This document shows, one piece after another, positions 36,716-47,099 of a stretch of DNA of 64,000 nt. The position numbers were made by a program, and so were the translations under genes. Origin of the DNA: Acholoe squamosa (Eukaryota > Annelida > Polychaeta > Phyllodocida > Polynoidae); the NCBI GenBank assembly GCA_949317995.1, contig OX439043.1, positions 186,001 to 250,000 on the forward strand, in the 5' to 3' direction. The notes under the pieces were generated by a model that searched no databases, had not been told where the DNA came from, and saw only the letters and a list, made by a program, of their open reading frames with translations. Within the stretch, counting starts at the first letter, position 1, and every line of letters begins with the position of its first letter.

Positions 36716-37003
36716 AGTTACACTTGCTGTAGAACACACATGCTCGCTCTACTGTTATAGTAGTAGCCACACACACCCCCTCCCCCTCTTTTCCATCTTA
36801 TTGGCCCACGCACTCCATTAACCAATCAGCGACAAGAAAATTGAAATTAAAATGCCACACGGCAATAACACGTGCATGTTGCTGTTTATTCCTCCAACGT
36901 ATTGTAATACAGAAGAATCTGTTTTAATTTTTATTCTCACGCTAGGTTTAATGAACTGTAGATTTAAATATAAGGTTGTATCTTTGTACACGCTTGTCAG
37001 CAC

Positions 37004-39412
37004 ATGACGGGAATTATGGCGCTAAGCAACTGTGTTACTAAAGCCTGCACTTTTGTTAAAGCAAATACCTTTAGTCAACTTAAAAACAAAAGTCTTAGAG
37101 CAACCTACCATCTGCTTCCTGTAAGGGACTTGTATTATTGTCCTACACACTTTGCTGTTCATCTTTGCAGGGATTCATCAGAGTATGGTGGTTGTGTCGT
37201 TAACACCCACAACGAGTGTCAAATTACAAGCCGCAAAATGAAAACTTTAGATAAAATAGGCACCCAAACACCGTGTGTGCCAACCAATATTCAAAACCAA
37301 AATGAAAACTATGAAGTTCAATATGTAAAAGAGGTTATTGCTTCAAAGTACACTAAATATAATTTTCGGAAAATATTAGAAACGGTATGGCAGCAAAACA
37401 AATATGCATCGAACCAAAACGGCTTAACAGCATACTGCAAAGACTGTATGAATTGTTTATGGCATTTAAAAAGCGAGAAGAAAAAAAGAATAAAATTGAC
37501 ATATCTGTCTGTCTAAGGAATTGTGATGTAAGGATGGAATATTTAAAATCCGTTCTGGAAGACCAAATTTGTGGAACGAATCACTTTCTTAACAGTGAAC
37601 CAGGAGCTGATTTTAGGCACAGTGCATCGATCTTAATTTGCCCAGATTTAATATATAAACAGAGTAAATTGATGCCTTATTCATTTGATTTTGACGAAAC
37701 CAGTGTTACCTCCAGGTATAATAAGTTGGTTACAAAAACAGAAAAAAGTAACCATGGAAGTAGTAAAAATAAGCAACGTTATGGTGGATCTACAGGGCCA
37801 TATCCAACAGACCATGCTTTTTGTGCTCGGGGAAAAATTCGACCCGAAAAACGAACACCTGTTTGTTCGGGTAGGAGAAGAAAGTGTACTAAATGAATGT
37901 GGAACTGTGTCATCCAGCACATTTTATCCAGAATGACGTGTTGTTTGGATTTCTATTTTGCAACGTTTTGCTCTTCCCGTGCGTCTTAATTCTAGAAAAG
38001 CTACAACGTTTATTGAAATAGCAGACCCTGCAATCAACATAAGCTGCATGTATTGCACCTGCCATGGGGAGTATGTCAATCCTTACTTTCCGCACAAGTC
38101 TAAGGAAACTGTCGTGGAAATTGACTACCGATGTACAACTACTAAGGAAGGCAACAAAAAGAGCCAACAAGAAAGTGAAAATGACATGGGTCCAGCAGAG
38201 GTTACTAATGGAGAACTAAAAGATATGAACGACCAAGAATTTATATTCATCTCCAACATTTTGGGTCTTTCTGATGAAAGCAACAAAAAACCTGATGTTT
38301 TTCCATGGTCTAACTCTCCATGCAATATACAGGTGCTAAGTAAAAAACAGCAAAGCAGTTTTGTTCCCGAAGACGATGCACTAAAAATGGAATTAGAATA
38401 TCAATGCAATCAACCCATATATGCGGGAAAAAAAGACGCCCTTTTAATATCTGGCGTCTTTTGGCTTAATTTTACCCACTGGGAAAAATGTAATGAAAGC
38501 CTTATTAAAGCACCGTTAAGAAACTCCATTTTCCCCGTCTATGCTTCTGCAGTCATGCCTTGTTTGTTACGTGAATTGCACATGCTTTTTGTTAGTGAGC
38601 TGGAATCCAGTTGTTCTTTTAACGTAGCTCTTCCAGGCGACATACCAAATCGGGTTTTGTATCCTAGAATTCCGGCTTGCACGTCTGAAACTTTGCAAAA
38701 TGTCTATCAATCAGTTAAGGGGGAAATATTGTGTGCTCTGGCTATGGTTTTTAAGGATGTCTGCTTTCCTAACATGAAAGTAGAATTTACAGACTACAAA
38801 GACGTTGCAAGACTTTTTACCTTTCACGATTTATATGCCTTAGATGTAGCTGACATTTTGGGAAACCCGTTGTCTCCATGGTTAAATGACTTTTTTTGTA
38901 AAAGATGGGGTATGACTGAATACATTGCTTACAGACGTTTGCTATGTCAATTTTTACCTGATTACAAGGGTGTGTCGCATGATCAGGACAGTAACACGTC
39001 TTGGTGCAAATTCATTGTACGCGAGGGTGTTATAGCCGGCATAGAACATGGTAACGGACAAACCAAAGGGGAACTGGAATACGATACACGTCCATTACAA
39101 ACACTTAGAAAAAAAATGGCAAAGGTGGATCACCTCCTAATGTTAAAATCTGTACAATGTACCAAAGAGGAAGAAGAAAAAATGGCAGATTGTCTTGACG
39201 GCATGATCCATAACTCATTAGGCGATTCACCAGCATTTACATGCTATGTAAACACCAATTCCGGACACATCTATGTTTCCCATCCACTTTTTCCACAAGG
39301 TCATGGTATAGTTTTTGCCCCACCTGAACCAAGTTTTAAGGAACTTAATATGCTTTTTAATCACGGATTTCCAGCTATGGAATCCCTTTACAACTACTGT
39401 GTCAGTAAATAA
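37004..39412 (+). pseudogene. Unknown ~800-codon gene in the terminase intron, broken
   Basis: Consecutive ORFs 37004-37516, 37387-37896, 37685-37936 and 37958-39412 read as one gene with two frameshifts (about 37.4-37.5 and 37.7-37.9 kb) and an in-frame TGA at 37934-37936. The last ORF (484 aa) lacks an ATG at its head. The N-terminal part has Cys/His clusters (DLYYCPTHFAVHLC, CKDCMNC); the C-terminal part is globular. It lies on the same strand as terminase, entirely within its intron. Promoter-like TATAAGG is at about 36969. No family is recognised; it may be a capsid- or packaging-related gene by position. Confidence 0.6.
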
Positions 39413-39519
39413 TAAAAGAAACTTAAAATTAAAGGTTTCTTTGTCTAATTTATAACAACTTTTTAAAAAAACAAAAAGAGGTAGTAAATCATTCTTTAAT
39501 GTATTTTTTTTCTTTACAG

Positions 39520-41043
39520 ATTCTCCGTGGAAACATACATAATTTTATATTTGTCGATGAAAGCTGTTTTGTAAAGCCCGCTGCGTATGGAGAGGTAATT
39601 CCCATGTTGCTAACAGACCATGGCCACATGGTTCTTACAAGTTCACTAAAGCTGGACAAGATACGAGAAGTTACATAGACATTCAATCTCTACGAATGGC
39701 AGAAATACTGGTTAATAACATAGTTCACGTGTGTCCTAATCATGTTCTTTCTATGTTGGAGAAAAGGTTACCGCTGATGAGTTGTTTATGTAATATATTT
39801 CTTCAACCTCATCATATTACAGCTGACTCTGGATACAGGCGTATTTTGGATACTTTTTCAACCACTGCTGGAGGTCATACTGAAGACGACTCTAGTGAAT
39901 TTAAAACAGCATTACTGAGCGAATTAGGTATTTTAACACCCTATAACACATTGGAAGACTCCCGCGATGCCACAAGAAAACATCTTGCTACAAAAAAAGG
40001 CAGAGATAGGTTTTGTTCAAATCTCATAGACGTTTCACAGTATGTTGTTCGAAAGAAAACTGAATTTGCATTTAAAAATATTGTCGTCGTGTACATCGAT
40101 CCAACTCCTACAGATGTTGGCCGATCTTTGCATGCGATGTGTTTTGTATGCATGGCAGAAAAAAAAACTGCATCCTCTCAGGACAGCATTCCATCACTTT
40201 TATCGTTAGAAGAGACTGTAAACTATTATGTTTTGCTAGCTGCCGAGGAATTTGCTACAGACGATATATGTTCAGACGGTGATGGACTTACTGCACTGTC
40301 TTCTGCTTTCATTACCACTGTACACGTTTTAACCTTACTGTATGATGCCTATTTCACAGATTATATCGTGGCAATTGAGGCCAACAGAATGCAAGTAGAT
40401 TTGTTTTGATCGAAATGTTATGAACTGTACGATAAATACCCTATTCTTCATGAAAATGGCATAAAGATTTTAAGTACAACAATACTTTTACCCAAGTCCA
40501 GAAAAAAGGTAACTAAAGTTCCTAAAATTTCTAACAGCCACCGCTTCAGCCCCTACGATGCTAGCTCATACGAGTTAGATTTATTGTGTGAAGAAAACCA
40601 GTTACGTAATTTCACTGTAAATGATTACCGCATAGGATATGTACTAAACTCTAGTAAGGTGGAAAGAATATACAATTTTTTTTTCGTTACTCTACAACCC
40701 CATGTCAGGAAATGCCAGTTCTGTTGTTTGCTGCAAAGAACTGTGGGGACACACCATTATGTGCAAAAGTGACTCTGCCCCTTACTACATTTAAAAAAAA
40801 CTGGATCTTTTGGAAATTCGCCCCATTGTAAATCACACCACGGGTGAAATAAAGTATAAAATATCAGGGAAAGGCCGAAATGAGTCAGGTGATTTTATTC
40901 AAGACGATTTAGCTATAGCTGTTGTGTTGAGTGTTAGCTTGGCTCAAGACATATTTACCAAAAAATATAGCGGCGACTTTGTTGATTTAAAAAACGGCAA
41001 GGGGTTGATTCATCACTATCAACTAGATGGGTATGATGGTTAG
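39520..41043 (+). pseudogene. Terminase large subunit, exon 2 (Walker B and nuclease), broken
   Basis: Acceptor TTTTCTTTACAG ends at 39519, phase 0, matching exon 1. Walker B FIFVDES is near 39541-39560. After a frameshift near 39650 the frame of 39696-40409 carries the RNase H-like nuclease start (VVVYIDPTPTDVG, about 40080-40110) and an Ile-Glu-Ala-Asn segment. An in-frame TGA follows at 40407-40409, then at least one more frameshift (40.69-40.80 kb). The final motif SGKGRNESGDFIQDDLAIAVV lies at about 40870-40930. The whole domain order is that of the herpesvirus terminase, but the copy is disabled. Confidence 0.85.
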
Positions 41044-41168
41044 TAATGCCATTTTTAACTGTTAAAAGCCCATTAAAATATACAACAGAAACCATTTTTC
41101 ATCTCTGTCATTTCATTAAAAAGGTACAAAGCACAGACCCTGTAAATGTCATGAAAATGTTAAGTGTT

Positions 41169-42052
41169 ATGTGCCCCAACCACCGCACATAATTGTCCTG
41201 GGCAACCTTTTTGATAAGCAATCATGGAAATAAGCCAATTATGAATTGTAGTCCTCATACTAAACCGTAATATATTAACTGCCCCAAATTACCCTCTTTT
41301 TAATTCCGTGAGTATATGTTCTACAAAATAGAATAAAAAGACTAAGGCACAAAAGTTACACTGTTTTATTAAGTATATTTTGCCATGTTATAAGGATGAT
41401 AGCGGTGTACTAAAACATAATTTAGTTGACTATAAATAAGGCGGCCCTTTAGTTACCATGGTCACTGCACCCACTGACCTTTTACCACTGTTACCATAGC
41501 AACAGCATTTTTACCCCCCACGCAGCCCCTCCCCCTCTTGCAAACATGAATTGGGGGTCTTCCCACTGTAGTGTTGGCGTTTGCTTTTTGCGTTTGCGGC
41601 TAGTAATTTATACGGGGTATATATATATAAAAGGGATTTTATAAATTATCGAGCGCAAACGCAAACGCAAACGCAAACGCCAACACTACAGTGGGAAGAC
41701 CCCCAATTCATGTTTGCAAGAGGGGGAGGGGCAGCGTGGGGGGTAAAGATAAATGCTATTTTACAATTGAAACGGGTGTAACCCCCTCCCACCCTTTTTT
41801 TATATAAATTGTGTTTTCTTCACTTTTTACTATCAGTTGTTATCATGCAATTGTAAAGAACAGTTGATTATTGTTTTTGGAAAACATAACCAAGCCATGA
41901 CACAGGCTCCCAACCACCGCACATAACTGTCCTGGGCAACCTTTTTGATTAGCGATCATGGAAATAAGCCAATTATGAATTGTAGTCCTCATACTAAGCC
42001 GTAATATATTAACTGCCCCAAATCACCCTCTTTTTAATTCCGTGAGTGTCGA
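41169..42052. other. Candidate herpesvirus replication origin: direct repeats around a palindrome
   Basis: Direct repeats of about 140 bp at 41169-41312 and 41909-42052 (starting CCAACCACCGCACATAA) flank a large palindrome. Its arms of about 90 bp are at 41509-41598 and 41654-41747. They carry GCGTTTGC / GCAAACGC boxes (five CAAACG units on the right). The centre is AT-rich (GTATATATATATAAAAGG). Palindromic boxes around an AT-rich spacer resemble herpesvirus lytic origins. No gene lies here, and it sits between two convergent genes. Confidence 0.6.
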
Positions 42053-42534
42053 AAGGTGCTACTGCTACGATGAGTTCAAAACAAATAAGTATTGTACATT
42101 TTTTTTAAAAAAGCAGGTATAAACAGTTTTTTTTTAAATTTTTGACCCCGAATAACATAAATACCCCAAAAACTATTACTTTCTTTCAGCGCAGTGTTTA
42201 AGATTGTACTTTGCATACATTTTTATCAACAGACAGCATATTAATACCGGTTCATTAGTTTATTTCACAATAAGAATAAAGAAAGTATACTGGTGTATTG
42301 TAACATAATAAATAACGGTAATGGTAACATGATAGATAACGGTAATGGTAACATGAAAACAAAATTCAAGTTCGAAAGAACAGACAATAACTTCACGGAC
42401 TTAAGGTTTAGATTTAACAAAATATAACTGCTTATTTCCATGATTCTCTTAACCAGTATTCTTTTTCCCAGGTCCTTATTTATTGCATGATTGATTTTTT
42501 TTCTGGTTTTATATTTAACAAAAACAATTAAAAA

Positions 42535-43035
42535 TCAGTAAGGCTTGACGTATACATCAGGAGCACGCTCGTAAGTTATACCTTTGAAAAGGTCTTTATA
42601 ACCTTCTGGTATTGTTGCTTTGTCTGCTTGTTTTTTTTCTATGGTGAATTTTCCGCTGAAATATCTGTCCCTGTCAAGCGAGCTGTAATTGTTGTCTCTT
42701 TGGTTTACAGCGTCATAAAGTTCTGCCAGCAATTTAAGCACATCCTCTCCTGTTTTTGGGTCGTTTAATTTAGTGCTTGACATCAGCATTTTAAGAGAAG
42801 ACAGACCATCGTAATGTATAAATGAAGAACCGAGGGAGTATGTGTCCCTAAACAGAACCAGCACTTCATAGTCCTGTGGTGCAAGTGGTTCGCCGTGTAC
42901 AGTTATAAGAAGTAGGTCATCCTCACGCATGTGCTTTAGCCCTATCTTTCGTCCTACTTTCCAGTCTATAGGCTGATCTAGTCCTCCGGTGTAGCTCGAA
43001 CACCTCACATGCTTTGGGACGACTATAACCGACAT
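42535..43035 (-). CDS. Unknown 166-aa herpesvirus protein
   Basis: Intact ORF from ATG 43035, with minus-strand AATAAA at about 42478. The sequence is balanced and looks folded (DDLLLITVHGEPLAPQDYEVLVLFRDTY). There is no signal peptide, membrane segment or Cys cluster. It is divergent from the large glycoprotein gene, with only 119 bp between the two starts, so they may share a promoter. I do not recognise the family. Confidence 0.55.
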   Translation of the reverse strand: MSVIVVPKHVRCSSYTGGLDQPIDWKVGRKIGLKHMREDDLLLITVHGEPLAPQDYEVLVLFRDTYSLGSSFIHYDGLSSLKMLMSSTKLNDPKTGEDVLKLLAELYDAVNQRDNNYSSLDRDRYFSGKFTIEKKQADKATIPEGYKDLFKGITYERAPDVYVKPY

Positions 43036-43154
43036 ACCGGCTTTCTGTTTAGTAGAAAAAAGATTGCCAACACTGAAACACGCTGTGTTATAATCAGGGA
43101 ATCAGCTGTATATTCCTTCCATCTAACGTCATCCTTTTGCTGGAGTAGAAGAAA

Positions 43155-44480
43155 ATGAATTACAAAATCAAAGTCGTTTTAGTACAACTTATAACACTGT
43201 GGATAACCACAGTGAAAGGAACTGTGACAAACAATCGTGGCTACACGGTGGAATGGACTCGTTCCATCAACTATGACTACAATAGTGTGGAAATGTTGTG
43301 CCGCGCAGTTATACCATATGAAAATCCTCTGGAAAATTACCGTCTACCGGAACCTCCTCAGCATATGGTTGTAAACATTGGTAAAACTACAGGCGATTTT
43401 TTATACATCTTATCTGTTGCTACTCAAGCCTTGGATGAAGAAGCGTGTAGCCGCACCCTTACAATCAGAGTGGTGAACAGAGAAAGAAGTCGCCGAGATG
43501 TGCAGGAAGAAAAGCGAATTCGAGAAAGATACAAGGTAGCCTTTGTATATGACGAAGAGGTAACAGGAGGGCCATCTCGTGGTGTAAAAGTGAAAGTGTC
43601 TCCGGTTGAAGACGGTGACCTCCATCCGTGGACATGTAAGGCAATATTTAGTTGGCGCTCTTTAAGTGCACAACCGTTGGTCATGTCTATATTGCCCGAA
43701 TGGAATATTTTGCCACGTGAAAGATATCCTGCTTTAGAAGTTATTCCCCCTGTTTCCAACGAGGCCATGAAGATAGCTTGTGTCATTCCCGGATACATGC
43801 CTCTCGTTAACCCTCTTCTCAGTAATAACAACACAGCCAACCTAAGGCTGCCGCAGTTGAAAGTGAGTTTGACACGCATAAACAATAAGAAAATAACAGG
43901 ATATGCCTCCAGAGACATATACGGGCGGTTTTCCGACACAACATTTGATGTTTTAAGTTTAGGACAACCTGGAGTGGATTGCACAGAGAACCAAAAGCAG
44001 GTTCCAGTGATACATTGTCTCGGTGAAGACCCCAAAGCAATTACAAAGCACACTGTACGACCACATCTGGATTTTTCCTCTAGATGTAATTCGGCTGCTT
44101 ATGTGATTTGTGAAACTACACTTTATTTTTATGGAAGGTATATCACCAACACCACCTCTTCTGTGTGGAAAACCTCTAGCATGTTGGAAAATTATTCTTT
44201 TCTCAAAAATTCCACGTCACCCTTTCTAACGATGGATTTCAATAAACATCATGTTGTTGTACAGCTGCCTTCAAACAAGGGCATTGTCCCGCTAAGGCTT
44301 CATGCAAATGGAGTTCAAAGACAAATATTACTTAACTCCAACGTCACGCTGAACCATTTGGTGGATTATGTTACCTATCTCATGCCGGACGAGGGAATAA
44401 CATCTTCCTTCTACACAGCAGTTCTACATAATCTTGTTAAACACCCTTTTCTTAAGGGAAAAAAACAGCACCTCTCATGA
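43155..44480 (+). CDS. Large envelope glycoprotein, N-terminal ORF (possible gB-like)
   Basis: 441 residues with an N-terminal signal peptide (about 1-22, VVLVQLITLWITTVKG). A furin-type site RSRR lies near residue 112, and many N-glycosylation sequons and Cys residues follow. The ORF ends with TGA overlapping the ATG of the next ORF (ATGA). An A-run just before the end (GGGAAAAAAAC, about 44457-44466) can act as a -1 slippery site that leads exactly into the next ORF. The two ORFs together make one type I glycoprotein of about 1,250 residues. Its place and build suit a fusion or attachment glycoprotein; gB is only a candidate. Confidence 0.6.
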   Translation: MNYKIKVVLVQLITLWITTVKGTVTNNRGYTVEWTRSINYDYNSVEMLCRAVIPYENPLENYRLPEPPQHMVVNIGKTTGDFLYILSVATQALDEEACSRTLTIRVVNRERSRRDVQEEKRIRERYKVAFVYDEEVTGGPSRGVKVKVSPVEDGDLHPWTCKAIFSWRSLSAQPLVMSILPEWNILPRERYPALEVIPPVSNEAMKIACVIPGYMPLVNPLLSNNNTANLRLPQLKVSLTRINNKKITGYASRDIYGRFSDTTFDVLSLGQPGVDCTENQKQVPVIHCLGEDPKAITKHTVRPHLDFSSRCNSAAYVICETTLYFYGRYITNTTSSVWKTSSMLENYSFLKNSTSPFLTMDFNKHHVVVQLPSNKGIVPLRLHANGVQRQILLNSNVTLNHLVDYVTYLMPDEGITSSFYTAVLHNLVKHPFLKGKKQHLS

Positions 44481-46924
44481 ACGCAAAAAATGCCACCTCT
44501 GTTGAGCTCACGTGTGACATGAACGGACCAAGCATTGTTCTTTTCATAGCCAGCGGGTCGTGTGCTTTTGAGGGAGGAACTAAAAATGACACATGGAACC
44601 AAACGGAACAAGAACAAAACTTTACTGCCGATCGACCACCATGGTGTGGTAAAGAGAACGGGTCATACAAAGTTCAAACTATGAGATTGGAGGCTGGAGA
44701 AAAAGTAATTGTCACTAAACGAGAAAAACCGGAAAACAGGTATTTGGACAATGAAATGTCATGTATGTGGCAGCAGTATTATTGTTTCACGGGTGTCAGA
44801 AGCAACGTCCTAGAGAGTGTTACACTGCTTGAACCCTATTTTCAACATGAAAGATACAGGATTAAACCTTATTACGGGGGAAGATTTAGAATTGGAGGCA
44901 AACTGGTTTCACCATGGAACGTTATTTCTCCAAGTATGTGTCCTTATGGTGAGGGGTGGTCTCACACGGGTCCTGTTTTAATACCCGGGCGAATTAAAGT
45001 CGTTCCCGTGGATACAAATGCCATTAGAGAAAGAATTACGTCTAAGTTAAATGAAGCTGATGCAACCTTAACAATGCGACGTATACAAGAGAGGGCAGCA
45101 CTGTCCCAACTAAAGACGTTTTGTGCCTGCCGACAGCGTATGAACTTGTGCTCCACACCTTCTCTTCCAAACAGTGTGGGGTATGCCTTTGTTGATCCTA
45201 AAACTTCTAAACTAAACGATGTGTTTATCTGCAATGCTATGGGTAGAAACTCTACATCAAGAACCTACAAATCACTGGTAGTCGATCACGTGTGTGGAGG
45301 TCCGAGGTTAAATATGAATGCCGCTACCTTAAATATGCTGCCTCCGGTTAAACCGGTGTTAAGTCCGAACGTTGTTCACAAAGGAAATGGTCTCATGTAC
45401 TACAGAATATCTTGTGTGAACATTAAGAAAAAATGCATAGACCATCGTGTTGTGGGTGGGATCCGCGTAACATTTACATCTTCACAAGTAGCTGCAGCCT
45501 CTTTGATAAAACTCAACAATGAAACTCGTTGGACTAGGTACTCAAAGAGAGGAACCCAAACATACATTGGAAACGGTATGGTACACATTGAAAGAAACCC
45601 TGAATATATTTTTCAACCGGACGACGTGAAGCTAGAATTTCTCGTAAGCAGCTCCCTCGTTGACAAATTTAATAACGTCGATTGCGGTTATCTCTTTTTA
45701 CCTGAGGTGAGCAAAAAATTAAATGTAACTTTAAAAGTGGAGAGAACATGCACAAACCTGGACTATAGGGTAAGAAACACGCCACACCTCGTCAAAGGAA
45801 ACCTAAAAGCTCTCTCCTGCACAGTAAACTATGAGAGTGCCAGGGAGAAAAATTGTAATACACCTAAATTGTTACTGAGCATGTATAGAAACGGAGAAAA
45901 AGATTCACCCTTGTCTACCCTAACATGTTTGCCATCGGCTAACTCAGACATTCTTGTAGGCATGCAACCCGTAAGATACTCGGAAGGTGGGGAAAAGCCT
46001 ATGAGGTTTCCAGGCATAGGAGTAACTCGAGCATATTGCACCTACCATGAAAAGTCATCACAACTAACAGCCACAATGTTGTTTTACAACCACTTTAATT
46101 GGACTGACTATAAAATTTCTTGTGGAGCCTACAGCTTGTTTAATGAAACAGTTCTAGCCACTGAAAAAAAGGTAAAGTCTCAAGATGCATATCTAGGACA
46201 TTCTTCTTGCATCCGTCCTCCAGGAATATTTCAACCCATAGCATGTGTAGTAAGTGAAATGTACTCGAGTAATAGTTCATTGGTTTCTTGTTCCGTACCT
46301 TATTGGGTGTCCGATGGCGGTACTTGTATCGATGAAACTTCATACAGATCTACTAAAGTTCTATTGTTGGCAAATGCCGTATCTGGTTCAGGCCACATAA
46401 ATACACAGGTGATTGCAGTGCTAAATGCCGCAGGAAGGTGCAGTGTATCCTCAGGAAACATGTGTCGTGTTGGTAACAGGACAGATGAAGGGGAAACCTT
46501 AATGGAAGTCGAAAAGAACGATTACATCTTCGATAGCATAGCTGGAGATCCCGGTGCAAAAATGTTTGTTTCCTGCGTGATGCATGGGACATCATCCGTA
46601 AGTCGAAGGATTAGGCTAACGGAAGGGTTAAATCGGTTTGTTTCTTCCATGAGCAGGCCACCTACTTTCAGCACCCGTGTTCATACCACAACAACAGTCA
46701 AAGATGTAACTACAACTACGGGTCTACTATCAGGTACTCCAGTTAACACTACCGCCATTTACATCGGGGTGTCTTTTGGTGTTTTCATTCTGCTTGTTTC
46801 GCTTACTATAGCAGTGGCTGTATTTGTTCATAAAAGACAGGGATCAAATGCTGTTCAAGTGTCAAAAAGTGCATCTTATAGTAAAAATTACAAACACGTA
46901 AGGTTTAAAAATCTTTTAAGTTAG
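44477..46924 (+). CDS. Large envelope glycoprotein, C-terminal ORF with TM anchor
   Basis: 815 residues. The ectodomain is Cys-rich with many sequons. A Thr-rich stalk lies at about 735-755. A membrane segment at about 757-783 (IYIGVSFGVFILLVSLTIAVAVFV) is followed by a basic tail. There is no signal peptide of its own, so it needs the upstream ORF for secretion: by -1 frameshifting, or because a single indel split one gene. A long helix followed by a Cys-rich segment (about residues 185-250) loosely recalls the central helix region of class III fusion proteins. AATAAA follows at about 47046. Confidence 0.6.
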   Translation: MNAKNATSVELTCDMNGPSIVLFIASGSCAFEGGTKNDTWNQTEQEQNFTADRPPWCGKENGSYKVQTMRLEAGEKVIVTKREKPENRYLDNEMSCMWQQYYCFTGVRSNVLESVTLLEPYFQHERYRIKPYYGGRFRIGGKLVSPWNVISPSMCPYGEGWSHTGPVLIPGRIKVVPVDTNAIRERITSKLNEADATLTMRRIQERAALSQLKTFCACRQRMNLCSTPSLPNSVGYAFVDPKTSKLNDVFICNAMGRNSTSRTYKSLVVDHVCGGPRLNMNAATLNMLPPVKPVLSPNVVHKGNGLMYYRISCVNIKKKCIDHRVVGGIRVTFTSSQVAAASLIKLNNETRWTRYSKRGTQTYIGNGMVHIERNPEYIFQPDDVKLEFLVSSSLVDKFNNVDCGYLFLPEVSKKLNVTLKVERTCTNLDYRVRNTPHLVKGNLKALSCTVNYESAREKNCNTPKLLLSMYRNGEKDSPLSTLTCLPSANSDILVGMQPVRYSEGGEKPMRFPGIGVTRAYCTYHEKSSQLTATMLFYNHFNWTDYKISCGAYSLFNETVLATEKKVKSQDAYLGHSSCIRPPGIFQPIACVVSEMYSSNSSLVSCSVPYWVSDGGTCIDETSYRSTKVLLLANAVSGSGHINTQVIAVLNAAGRCSVSSGNMCRVGNRTDEGETLMEVEKNDYIFDSIAGDPGAKMFVSCVMHGTSSVSRRIRLTEGLNRFVSSMSRPPTFSTRVHTTTTVKDVTTTTGLLSGTPVNTTAIYIGVSFGVFILLVSLTIAVAVFVHKRQGSNAVQVSKSASYSKNYKHVRFKNLLS

Positions 46925-46938
46925 GCATTTGTGTAGCC

Positions 46939-46940
46939 TA

Positions 46941-47000
<60 letters not shown>
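46939..47000. repeat. (TA)n microsatellite
   Basis: About 30 TA units with one CA interruption, just after the glycoprotein stop codon. Confidence 0.95.
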
Positions 47001-47001
<1 letters not shown>

Positions 47002-47099
47002 TCATACCCTGTGCCACCTATGTACATTTCTGCAATTGATTTTTAAATAAACACCTGTAAAATAAACGTTTCTTTAAGTTCATTTCTTTCTTATGCCAT

